NCBI GenBank assembly: GCA_963849005.1
Contig: CAWKGC010000007.1
Location: 62,001 to 126,000, forward strand
DNA: 64,000 nucleotides
Origin: CAWKGC01 sp963849005
GTDB lineage: Bacteria; Pseudomonadota; Gammaproteobacteria; Burkholderiales; Usitatibacteraceae
Direction: 5' to 3'
Shown here: one piece after another, positions 47,959 to 55,561 of the stretch
Numbering within the stretch: the stretch's first letter is position 1
Layout: every line of letters starts with the position of its first letter
Notes under the pieces: generated by a model
Told to the model about the DNA's origin: nothing
Databases searched by the model: none
Seen by the model: the letters and a program-made list of their open reading frames with translations, nothing else
Position numbers and translations under genes: made by a program

Positions 47959-49227
47959 TCAGACCATGCCTTCCAGCAGCTGGACGTCGACGATGTTCCC
48001 GGCGGCAACATTGCCGACGTCGTCCCCGAGGACGATGAAGCAGTTGGCGTCGCTCATCGACTTCAGGATGCCCGAGCCCTGCTCGCCGGTCGGGCGCACC
48101 GTCCAGATGCCGTCGCTTCCGGGCGTGAGGATGCCGCGCTGGAACTCGGTGCGCCCGGGCGCCTTGCGGATGTTCGCCGTGCACAGCGCCTTGAGCATCG
48201 GCACTGGCGCGACCGGATTGGCGCCCATCAACTTCAGCAGGGCTTCGCGCACGAACTGGTAGAAGGTCGCCATCACCGACACGGGGTTCCCCGGCAGGCC
48301 GAAGAAATGCGCGCCGCGGATCTTCCCGTAGGCCAGCGGCCGGCCCGGTTTCATCGCGATCTTCCAGAACACCACTTCGCCCAGCTTCTGCATCAGCTGC
48401 TTCACGAAGTCCGCCTCGCCCACCGAGACGCCACCGCTGGTGATGACCACGTCGGCGATCGCCGCCGCGTCGATGAAAGCCTGCTCGAGCAGCGCCGGGT
48501 CGTCGCGCACCACGCCCATGTCGATCGCATCGCACCCCAGCCGCGCGAGCATGCCGTGCAGCGTGTAGCGGTTGGAGTCGTAGATCTGCCCTTCGCCGAG
48601 CGGCGTGCCGATCGCGCGCAGTTCGTCGCCTGTGGAAAAGAAGGCCACGCGAAGCGGCCGCATCACGCCGACCTCGCCGAGGCCGAGCGAGGCGATCAGC
48701 CCGAGCTCGGCTGGCCGGACGATGCGCCCCTTCGCCAGCGCGATCGCACCGCGCTTGAGATCTTCGCCGGCCTCGCGCACGTTCTGGCCGGTCTTCTGTC
48801 CTGCCGCGAAAGTGACCGACTTGCCGTCGGCGCGGGCGCGCTCCTGCATCACCACGGTGTCCGCGCCCTCGGGCACCACGCCGCCGGTGAAGATGCGCGC
48901 GCATTGCCCGGCGGCGACCACACCCTTGAAGGGCTGCCCCGCGAACGATGTGCCGATCTCGGCCAAGGTCGATTCGGCATCGGCCTCCAGGTCGGCGCCG
49001 CGCATCGCCCAGCCGTCCATCGCCGAGTTGCGGTGCGCCGGTACGTCGACGGGCGAGACGATGTCCTCGGCGAGCACGCGGCCCAGGGCGGAGCGCAGCG
49101 GCACGCGCGCCACGCCGGACACGGGCTCGAGGAACTGGTGGATGAAGGCACGCGCCTTGGCCACCGGCATCGAGTCGGGATCGTAGTCGTCGGCGCAGGA
49201 GGCTTCGGTGATGGTGAGCTTGGTCAT
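47959..49227 (-). CDS. moeA: Molybdopterin molybdenumtransferase
   Basis: Inserts molybdate into adenylated molybdopterin in the cytoplasm. 422 residues. Signature PAHRNSAMDGWAMRGADL, GGVVPEGADTVVMQE, FSTGDELRAIG..IYDSNRYTLHGML, VVITSGGVSVGEADFVKQLM and FGLPGNPVSVMATFYQFV are all intact. It sits in an overlapping block with mobA and fdhD, and back to back with the formate dehydrogenase genes that need the cofactor. Confidence 0.95.
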   Translation of the reverse strand: MTKLTITEASCADDYDPDSMPVAKARAFIHQFLEPVSGVARVPLRSALGRVLAEDIVSPVDVPAHRNSAMDGWAMRGADLEADAESTLAEIGTSFAGQPFKGVVAAGQCARIFTGGVVPEGADTVVMQERARADGKSVTFAAGQKTGQNVREAGEDLKRGAIALAKGRIVRPAELGLIASLGLGEVGVMRPLRVAFFSTGDELRAIGTPLGEGQIYDSNRYTLHGMLARLGCDAIDMGVVRDDPALLEQAFIDAAAIADVVITSGGVSVGEADFVKQLMQKLGEVVFWKIAMKPGRPLAYGKIRGAHFFGLPGNPVSVMATFYQFVREALLKLMGANPVAPVPMLKALCTANIRKAPGRTEFQRGILTPGSDGIWTVRPTGEQGSGILKSMSDANCFIVLGDDVGNVAAGNIVDVQLLEGMV

Positions 49228-49796
49228 GGCGTCTCGTATTGCGCGAGTTCCTCGGGCGTGTTGATGTTGCGGAAGGCCTCGAGCTCATCGCCGAAATCGA
49301 CTTCCGTCACGGCGAGCGAGGCATACCAGGAGTCGATCTTGCGCTGCCCCGAAGCGAGGAAGGCGCGCAGCGATGGCGCGACGTTCGTGCGCATCAGGCA
49401 GAAGACCGGATGCGGCTGGTCCCCGGTGCGCGCCACGGCGAGCTGGGCATTGCCGGCATCGAGCGCGGCGTTGAGCCTCTTCACCAGGTCTTCGGGGAGG
49501 AATGGGGAATCGCAGGGCACCGTGACCATCAGGTCGCCCGAGGCATTGGCCAGCCCGCGCTCGAACCCCGCCAGCGGCCCGGCATAGCCCGGGATCTCGT
49601 CGGCGATCACGCGATGGCCGAACTGCGCGTAGCGCTCCGGATTGCGGTTGGCGTTGACGAGGACCTCGTCGACCTGGGGTGCGAGGCGCGCGATCACGTG
49701 CGCCACCATCGGCTTGCCGCCCAGCAATTGCAGCCCCTTGTCGATGCCGCCCATGCGGCTGCCCTGTCCCCCGGCGAGGATGAGGCCGGTGATCAA
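49224..49796 (-). CDS. mobA: Molybdenum cofactor guanylyltransferase
   Basis: Attaches GMP to molybdopterin to make the bis-MGD cofactor used by formate dehydrogenase. Nucleotide-binding LILAGGQGSRMGGIDKGLQLLGGKPM, then VTVPCDSPFLPEDLV and HPVFCLMRTNVAPSLRAFLASGQRKIDSWY. I chose the TTG at 49796, since it overlaps the fdhD TGA (TTGA) and gives 190 residues, the standard length; no ATG is available nearby. It overlaps moeA by 4 bp. Confidence 0.94.
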   Translation of the reverse strand: MITGLILAGGQGSRMGGIDKGLQLLGGKPMVAHVIARLAPQVDEVLVNANRNPERYAQFGHRVIADEIPGYAGPLAGFERGLANASGDLMVTVPCDSPFLPEDLVKRLNAALDAGNAQLAVARTGDQPHPVFCLMRTNVAPSLRAFLASGQRKIDSWYASLAVTEVDFGDELEAFRNINTPEELAQYETP

Positions 49797-50644
49797 CGCA
49801 GCGCTTCCGTTCCCGCGGCGGCGGGCTGGGCCGATGGCCTGCGCACCAGCCGTTCCTCGCCGGTGAACAACAGGAAATGCTTTCCCACCGCGCGGCCGAT
49901 CATGGTGATGCCGACCGTCTGCGCGATCTCGTAGCCCATCTGCGTGAGCCCGGAGCGCGAGACGAGGAACGGGATGCCCATCTGCGCCGCCTTGATGACC
50001 ATCTCCGAGGTCAATCGCCCGGTGGTGTAGAAGACCTTGTCGGCGCCGTCGATGCCTTCCAGCCACATCCAGCCGGCGATGGCATCGACCGCGTTGTGCC
50101 GGCCGACGTCCTCGACGAAGGTGAGGATCTCGCTGCCCCGGGCAAGCGCGCAACCATGCACGGCGCCCGCCTGCTTGTAGATCGATTCGTGGACGCGGAC
50201 GTTGTTCAGCAGCGCGAACAGCGTTGCCTCGTCGAGGCGCGCGCCTTCGGGAAGCCGGATCGATTCCACGTCCTCCATGAGTTCGCCGAACACCGTGCCC
50301 TGCCCGCAGCCGGTGGTCTTGGTGCGCTTCTTCATTTTCTCTTCGAGGTCGGTGAGCCCGTGGCGGGTCGTGACCACCGCGGCATTGACTTCCCAGTCCA
50401 CCTGGACGGAGACGATGTCCTCGATGGAATTCACCAGGCGCTGGTTGCGCAGGTAGCCGATCACCAGGGCCTCGGGCGCGGCGCCCAGCGTCATCAGGGT
50501 GAGGATCTCCTGCTTGTCGACGTAGAGCGTGAGGGGATGCTCGCCGGCGATCGGCGTGGGCTGGACCGCGCCGTTCTCGTCGCGCGCCTCGACCGTGAAC
50601 GTGGAGGGGCGGGCGGACTGCGATAGCTCGGGGCGCCTGCCCAC
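49793..50644 (-). CDS. fdhD: Formate dehydrogenase sulfurtransferase
   Basis: Transfers sulfur to the molybdenum cofactor and is required for formate dehydrogenase activity. 283 residues from a GTG at 50644. GEHPLTLYVDKQEILTLMTLGAAPEALVIGYL, the catalytic loop TGCGQGTVFGELM, HGCALARGSEILTFVEDVGRHNAVDAIAGWM and FYTTGRLTSEMVIKAAQMGIPFLVSRSGLTQMG are the FdhD blocks. The loop has a single Cys (GCGQG) rather than the C-x-x-C of E. coli. It begins 1 bp after the moaA stop. Confidence 0.93.
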   Translation of the reverse strand: MGRRPELSQSARPSTFTVEARDENGAVQPTPIAGEHPLTLYVDKQEILTLMTLGAAPEALVIGYLRNQRLVNSIEDIVSVQVDWEVNAAVVTTRHGLTDLEEKMKKRTKTTGCGQGTVFGELMEDVESIRLPEGARLDEATLFALLNNVRVHESIYKQAGAVHGCALARGSEILTFVEDVGRHNAVDAIAGWMWLEGIDGADKVFYTTGRLTSEMVIKAAQMGIPFLVSRSGLTQMGYEIAQTVGITMIGRAVGKHFLLFTGEERLVRRPSAQPAAAGTEALR

Positions 50645-50645
50645 G

Positions 50646-51725
50646 TCAGCCGCCGATGAAGGACATTTCGACCTTGCGCTCGCGGGCCGTCTCGGCAGTC
50701 CGGACTTCGGAATAGTTGTCGGCGCGCTGCCGCCAGATCGCGCCGATCGCGGCCGATACTCCGCGTCCGTCCTGCCGGAGCGGATCATCGATTTCAGGTC
50801 GTAGCCCTGTTCGGCGAACAGGCACGTGAAAAGCTGCCCGTCGGTGGAAAGCCGGGCGCGATTGCACGAGGCGCAAAAAGCCTGCGTGACCGAGGAGATG
50901 ACGCCGATTTCGCCCGGCCGTCGGCATAGCGCCAGCGCTCGGCCACTTCGCCTGGATGGTTGGCGTCGATCGGCTCGAGCGCGAATTCGCGCCCGATCAT
51001 CGCACGATCTCCGCCGACGGGACGACCTCGTCCATGCGCCAGCCGTTGGTCGAGCCGACGTCCATGTACTCGATGAAGCGCGCGATGTGCCCGGTGCCGC
51101 GAAAGCGACGCGCCATCGCGAGCACTTCCCGGTCGTTGGTGCCGCGCTTGACCACCATGTTGACCTTCACCGGCGCCAGGCCCGCCTCGGCCGCGGCGTC
51201 GATCGCCTCCAGCACCTTCGCCACCGGGAAATCGACATCGTTCATCGCCTTGAAGGTACCGTCGTCGAGAGCGTCGAGGGACACGGTGATGCGATTCAGG
51301 CCCGCCTCGCGCAGCGCGCGGGCCTTTGCCTTCAGCGCCGAGCCGTTGGTCGTGAGCGTGAGGTCGATGCCGGGCAGCGCGGTCGCGAGCTGGCGCACCA
51401 GTTCCTCGATGTTCTTGCGCAGCAAGGGCTCGCCGCCGGTAAGCCGGATCTTCTCGATGCCGTGCCCGCGGAAGATGCCGGCGAGCCGCACGATTTCCTC
51501 GAAGCTGAGCAGTTCCCCGTGCGGAAGGAATGCGTAGTCATCGGCGAACACGTCCTTGGGCATGCAATAGACGCAGCGGAAGTTGCAGCGGTCTGTCACC
51601 GAGATGCGCAGGTCGCGCAGGCCGCGCCCGCGGGGGTCGCGTGCCAGGCCCGATGCACCCTCGCCGTGTGGGGGGATCGGCAGCCCGCGCGGCGCGGGAG
51701 TGATTGCAATGACCTTGCTGTTCAT
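50646..51725 (-). CDS. moaA: GTP 3',8-cyclase, radical SAM (frameshifted)
   Basis: First step of molybdopterin synthesis from GTP. Radical SAM cluster CNFRCVYCMP, then LTGGEPLLRKNIEEL and TTNGSALK. The second C-terminal [4Fe-4S] cluster is AFCASCNRARLSTDGQLFTC, and the essential terminal Gly-Gly is present (VEMSFIGG). A missing base near 51000 creates a false stop after PSAEIVR; others near 50920 and 50760 follow. Corrected, it is about 359 residues, with a 30-residue N-terminal extension before LRDLRISVTDRCNF. It is divergent from the DUF3305 gene. Confidence 0.93.
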
Positions 51726-51768
51726 GCGGGTTTCGCCTGGGCGTCGGTCGTTCGATTATAGTGGAGCC

Positions 51769-52248
51769 ATGAGTGAAAAGCCGACCCTGAAGATCGCGGT
51801 GGTGATGGAGCGCGTCGCGATCGAGAGCCGCTGGGCCACGCACCAGTGGCGCGTCGCATCGGTGCGTCCCGACTGCGGCGGCGAGCCGCGCGTGGTCGTC
51901 GAGCACGAGGGATTGCTGCAGAAGCTCTACCCCGGGCTCGACCTCACGATCCATCGCGACGAGGCCGAAGGCTATTACCTGAACGTGAGTTCCGAGAAGC
52001 CTGCGGTATTCGTCTCGTGGCGCGTCGAGGAAGGCAGCGGCGAGGGCTATCCGTTCCTCGCCACGCTGTCATATCACGAGGCAGCGCGCTGGATGGATGG
52101 CGGTGAAACCGTCGATCGCGTGGAAGCGCCGGTCGACCTGATCGTCTGGCTCGGCACCTGGGTGGAAGAGAACTACCGGCCCGAGGCAAAGAAGCGCATC
52201 CGGCCCAAGTCCTTCGAATCGCTCGAGCGCCGCTCGCGGGGCACCTGA
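51769..52248 (+). CDS. DUF3305 protein, formate dehydrogenase-associated
   Basis: 159 residues. KIAVVMERVAIESRWATHQWRVASVRPDCG and YYLNVSSEKPAVFVSWRVEEGSGEGYPFLATLSYHEAARWMDGGETVDRVEAPVDLIVWLGTWVEENYRPEAKKRIRPKSF define the DUF3305 family. There is no signal peptide or membrane helix. The family occurs almost always beside DUF3306 and formate dehydrogenase genes, as here; no biochemical role is known to me. It has GGAG just before the ATG and is the first gene of the fdh operon, divergent from moaA. Confidence 0.88.
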   Translation: MSEKPTLKIAVVMERVAIESRWATHQWRVASVRPDCGGEPRVVVEHEGLLQKLYPGLDLTIHRDEAEGYYLNVSSEKPAVFVSWRVEEGSGEGYPFLATLSYHEAARWMDGGETVDRVEAPVDLIVWLGTWVEENYRPEAKKRIRPKSFESLERRSRGT

Positions 52249-52250
52249 GC

Positions 52251-52799
52251 ATGGCCGAGGAACTGCCTTTCCTTTCGCGCTGGTCGCGCCGCAAGGTCGA
52301 GGCGAAGCAGGGAGGGACGCCTGCACCGGAAGAGGTTCCTGCGCCGGTCGCATTGCCCGCGGCGATCGAGGCGCCGCCTCCCGAGCCGCTTCCCCCGGTC
52401 GAATCGCTGACGCCGGAGTCCGACTTCAAGCCCTTTCTCAAGCCGGGCGTGGACGAGGGCCTCAAGCGGCAGGCGCTCAGGGCGCTTTTTCGCGACCCGC
52501 AGTTCAACGTCCAGGACGGGCTCGACATCTACATCGGCGACTACACGCAGCCCGATCCGATCCCGCCCGAGATGCTGGCGCGCCTGAACCAGATGAGCCA
52601 CCTCGGGGTGCGCGAGCCCGAGTTGGAAGTTGATCCAGCGCACGCGAAGGAGGGGGCCGAGGCGGCAGCGGAAGTATCGCCCGAGGCGGCCGAAGCCGCC
52701 GAGTTGGCAGCCGCGCCGGAGCCGGCCGCGCCCACCGCTGAGCCCGCCGCGGAGCCTGCCGTCGAGCCCCTGCGCAAGAGCGAAAACCCCTCCCAATAA
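52251..52799 (+). CDS. DUF3306 protein, formate dehydrogenase-associated
   Basis: 182 residues. The N-terminus MAEELPFLSRWSRRKVEAKQG and the block DFKPFLKPGVDEGLKRQALRALFRDPQFNVQDGLDIYIGDYTQPDPIPPEMLARLNQM are the DUF3306 family. The remaining 60 residues are low-complexity Ala/Glu/Pro (AAEVSPEAAEAAELAAAPEP). It starts 2 bp after the DUF3305 stop. Function is unknown; partnership with DUF3305 and the dehydrogenase is inferred from conserved position. Confidence 0.87.
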   Translation: MAEELPFLSRWSRRKVEAKQGGTPAPEEVPAPVALPAAIEAPPPEPLPPVESLTPESDFKPFLKPGVDEGLKRQALRALFRDPQFNVQDGLDIYIGDYTQPDPIPPEMLARLNQMSHLGVREPELEVDPAHAKEGAEAAAEVSPEAAEAAELAAAPEPAAPTAEPAAEPAVEPLRKSENPSQ

Positions 52800-52808
52800 T
52801 AGGGGTTT
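52784..52808 (+). terminator. Hairpin over the DUF3306 stop, possible attenuator
   Basis: Arms AAACCCCT (52784-52791) and AGGGGTTT (52801-52808) with a 9-nt loop that contains the TAA stop codon. There is only a short run of T after it, so termination would be partial. It may adjust the ratio between the DUF genes and the following ferredoxin gene. Confidence 0.4.
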
Positions 52809-52942
52809 ATACGCCCGGAATTTCTCCGGAACTCGTGTAAAATTTTTTCACTACAAGAACGGTGAGGAGCAGGGCGCGTGCCGCAGTAGGCAAAGGGCCC
52901 TGGACATCGAATACGTTGACTTCGTTTTCTTCCCAGGAAACG

Positions 52943-54701
52943 GTGGCCATCGACAAGGATGGTGCGCCGACGACCCAGCCGGATGCGCAATCGGTGTCGC
53001 CCGCGGTTTCGTTCGAAAGCCGGGGCTGGTCCTCGCGCCCCGAAGGCGCCGAGGCGAAGATGGCGGCCCTCGCGGCGATCTCGCAGTTGCCCGAGCCCGG
53101 CCCGGTCGCTTCCGTCTCGTATCTCTCGCGCGGCAACCTGCTGGTGATCGGCGGCGATGCGCGCGCGCTGGCGGCGGCGCAGTCCCTGTCGGCATCCCTT
53201 GCCGTGACCTTGCTCGACTCCGCCGCGGCCGCAGGGGCGGGAAAGCACGCGACCTGGCGCGGCAAGCTGGTTTCGCTCGAAGGCTGGCTCGGCAAGTTCG
53301 TCGCGCGCATCGAGGCGACTGGTGGTGGCCGATCCCGGGACGGGGAAAGACGCGCGGCGCACGCCGGGGCAGGAAACCGAGGCGGATTTCGACCTCGTGC
53401 TCGACTTCAGCAATCCGTCGCGTTTCGCGATGCACCAGCCGCCGCAGGGCTACTACGCGGCGCCAAGGGACGAGGCGGCACTCGCTGCCGTGCTCGAAGA
53501 GTTGCGCGGGCTGGTGGGCGAGTTCGAGAAGCCGAAGTTCTTCAATTACCGCGAAGACATCTGCGCGCATTCGCGCTCGGAGATCATCGGTTGCAACCGC
53601 TGCATCGTGGTGTGCTCGACGGTGGCGATCCGGGTTGCCGGGGACAAGGTGGCGGTCGAGCCGCACCTGTGCATGGGCTGTGGCGCCTGCGCCACGGTCT
53701 GCCCGTCAGGCGCCATGAGCTACCAGTATCCGAAGGTGAGCGACCGCGGCGCGCAGCTGAAGCTGCTGCTTTCGGCATATCTGGGCGCCGGCGGCAAGGA
53801 TGCCTGCCTGCTTTTCCACAACGGCCTGGACGGCCGCGCGCTGCTGGCCGCTTCGGCCGCGGCGGGCGAGGGCCTGCCCGGGCGCGTGATCCCGATCGAG
53901 ACCTGGCATGTCGCCTCCATCGGCCCGGACCTCCTGCTTGCGGCAATCGCCTACGGCGCCAGCCAGGTGGCGGTGCTGGGTGCGGGTTCCGAGGCGCCGC
54001 AATACGCGACGGCCCTCCAGGAACAGATGTCCTTCGCCCAGACGGTGCTCACCGCGCTGGGCTACTCCGGATCGCACTTCAAATGGATCGAAGCGCGCGA
54101 CGCTGCTGCGGTCTCCGCGGCTTTCGCGGCATGGCCGGCGGCCACGGGCGTCGCCAAGGCGGCAAGCTTCGCGCTATCGGACGACAAGCGCACGGCGATC
54201 GAGTTTTCCGTCGAGCACCTGGCCAAACTGGCGCCGACGCCGCAGCAGGAAATCACGCTCCGGGCCGGTGCAGCTTACGGCGAGGTCGAGGTCGACCGGG
54301 TGAAATGCACGCTCTGCCTCGCCTGCGCCGGGGCCTGCCCCGAGTCCGCGCTGATGGACGGCGGCGAAGTCCCGATGCTGCGCTTCCTCGAGCGCAACTG
54401 CGTCCAGTGCGGCCTGTGCGAGAAGACCTGCCCGGAGGACGCGATCACGCTCAAGCCCCGGCTGTTGCTCACCCCGGCCGTGCGGGAAGCGCGTGTCCTC
54501 AACGAGGACCAGCCCTTCAATTGCCTGAGCTGCGGCAAGCCCTTCGCGACGCGCAACATCATCGAGAGGATGACCGGCCGCCTGGCCGGGCACTCGATGT
54601 TTTCCGGCACCGGGGCGCTGAAGCGCCTGCAGATGTGCGCCGACTGCCGCATCGTCGACATGATGTCGAGCCCCGATGAAGCCTCGGTGCTGAAGCGATG
54701 A
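52943..54701 (+). CDS. Multi-cluster 4Fe-4S ferredoxin of the formate dehydrogenase operon (frameshifted)
   Basis: About 586 residues with four ferredoxin-type cluster motifs: NRCIVVCSTVAI, CMGCGACATVCPSGAM, CTLCLACAGACPESAL and CVQCGLCEKTCPEDAI, plus Cys pairs LSCGKPFA and MCADCRI that may bind zinc or another cluster. The N-terminal 125 residues include LLVIGGDARALAAAQSLSASLAVTLLD, a nucleotide-binding-like strand. One base is missing near 53320 (RIEAT..VVADPG). The GTG at 52943 is chosen because AGGA lies 5 bp before it. No signal peptide, so it acts in the cytoplasm, perhaps in electron supply or maturation. It overlaps the TorD-type gene by ATGA. Confidence 0.85.
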
Positions 54702-55324
54702 GCACGCCGGCCGCCGCCACCATCCAGGTGCACCGGCCCCTTTCGGCCGAGGACGCGGGGCGCGCCGATTTCTATGCCTTGCTTGCCCGGCTGCTGCATG
54801 AGGCCCCGGATGCCCGGCTCCTCAACACGCTCGCGCTTGCGCCGCCGCTGGACGAAGGCACGGAACTGTCGGCGGCCTGGTCTGGTCTGACGGCGGCATC
54901 GGCAGCATTCGACGCGGAAGCGGCCCTGGAGGAATTCGAGCAACTGTTCGGCGGCGTGGGAAGGGCGAAAGTCTCTGTTTTCGCTGGCTTTTATTCCGGC
55001 GAATCGCTCGCCGACCACCCGCGGGTCAAGGTGATCGCCGACATGAGCGCGCTCGGCCTTTCCCGCCGGCCGGCCGCCACCGAACCGGAAGACCACTTTG
55101 CCGCGCTGTTCGATGTAATGCGTATACTCATCGCAGGCGGGGCCGGGCGCGAGGCAGCCACGGTGGAGGAGCAGAAATCGTTTTTCACGCGCCATCTTGC
55201 ACGCAGTTTGCCCGGGTTCCTGGTGGCCCTGGCAGGCGCGGATGGTGCAAACTATTACCGTCGGGTTGCCGCGTTCGCCACAGCGTTCGCGTCGATCGAG
55301 CGGCAGTCATTCGAACTCGATTGA
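54698..55324 (+). CDS. TorD-family chaperone for formate dehydrogenase
   Basis: 208-residue, mostly helical protein of the TorD/DmsD family, which bind Tat signal peptides and fold molybdoenzymes before export. RADFYALLARLLHEAPDARLLNTLA is the family N-terminus, and EEFEQLFGGVGRAKVSVFAGFYSGESLADHPRVKV with EPEDHFAALFDVMRILIAGG is the core. Its position between the ferredoxin and the Tat-signal genes supports FdhA as its client. Confidence 0.9.
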   Translation: MSTPAAATIQVHRPLSAEDAGRADFYALLARLLHEAPDARLLNTLALAPPLDEGTELSAAWSGLTAASAAFDAEAALEEFEQLFGGVGRAKVSVFAGFYSGESLADHPRVKVIADMSALGLSRRPAATEPEDHFAALFDVMRILIAGGAGREAATVEEQKSFFTRHLARSLPGFLVALAGADGANYYRRVAAFATAFASIERQSFELD

Positions 55325-55354
55325 AACCGCAGCAATCATCTGAGGAGGCGTGAA

Positions 55355-55552
55355 ATGAAGAAAGACTCGAAGCCCGCCCTTGACCGCAGGTCGTTCCTTC
55401 TGGCCTCCAGTGCCACCGCCGGCGCGGCCGCAGTTGCCGCCACCGGGCATTTCAAGGCGCGCAAGGCCGTCGCCGCAGCCGAGGCCGCCACGCCTTCGGG
55501 CTACCACCTTTCCGCGCACATCAAGAAGTACTACGACACCACCGAGGTCTAG
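55355..55552 (+). CDS. Small Tat-signal protein upstream of FdhA
   Basis: 65 residues. It is almost only a twin-arginine signal (DRRSFLLASSATAGAAAVAATG) followed by a 25-residue tail (TPSGYHLSAHIKKYYDTTEV). AGGAGG stands at 55343-55348, and the FdhA ribosome site overlaps its stop. Similar tiny Tat proteins precede fdhA in other proteobacteria. Possible roles are a subunit that remains signal-anchored or a chaperone decoy; neither can be decided from sequence. Confidence 0.85.
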   Translation: MKKDSKPALDRRSFLLASSATAGAAAVAATGHFKARKAVAAAEAATPSGYHLSAHIKKYYDTTEV

Positions 55553-55561
55553 GAGGCCACC

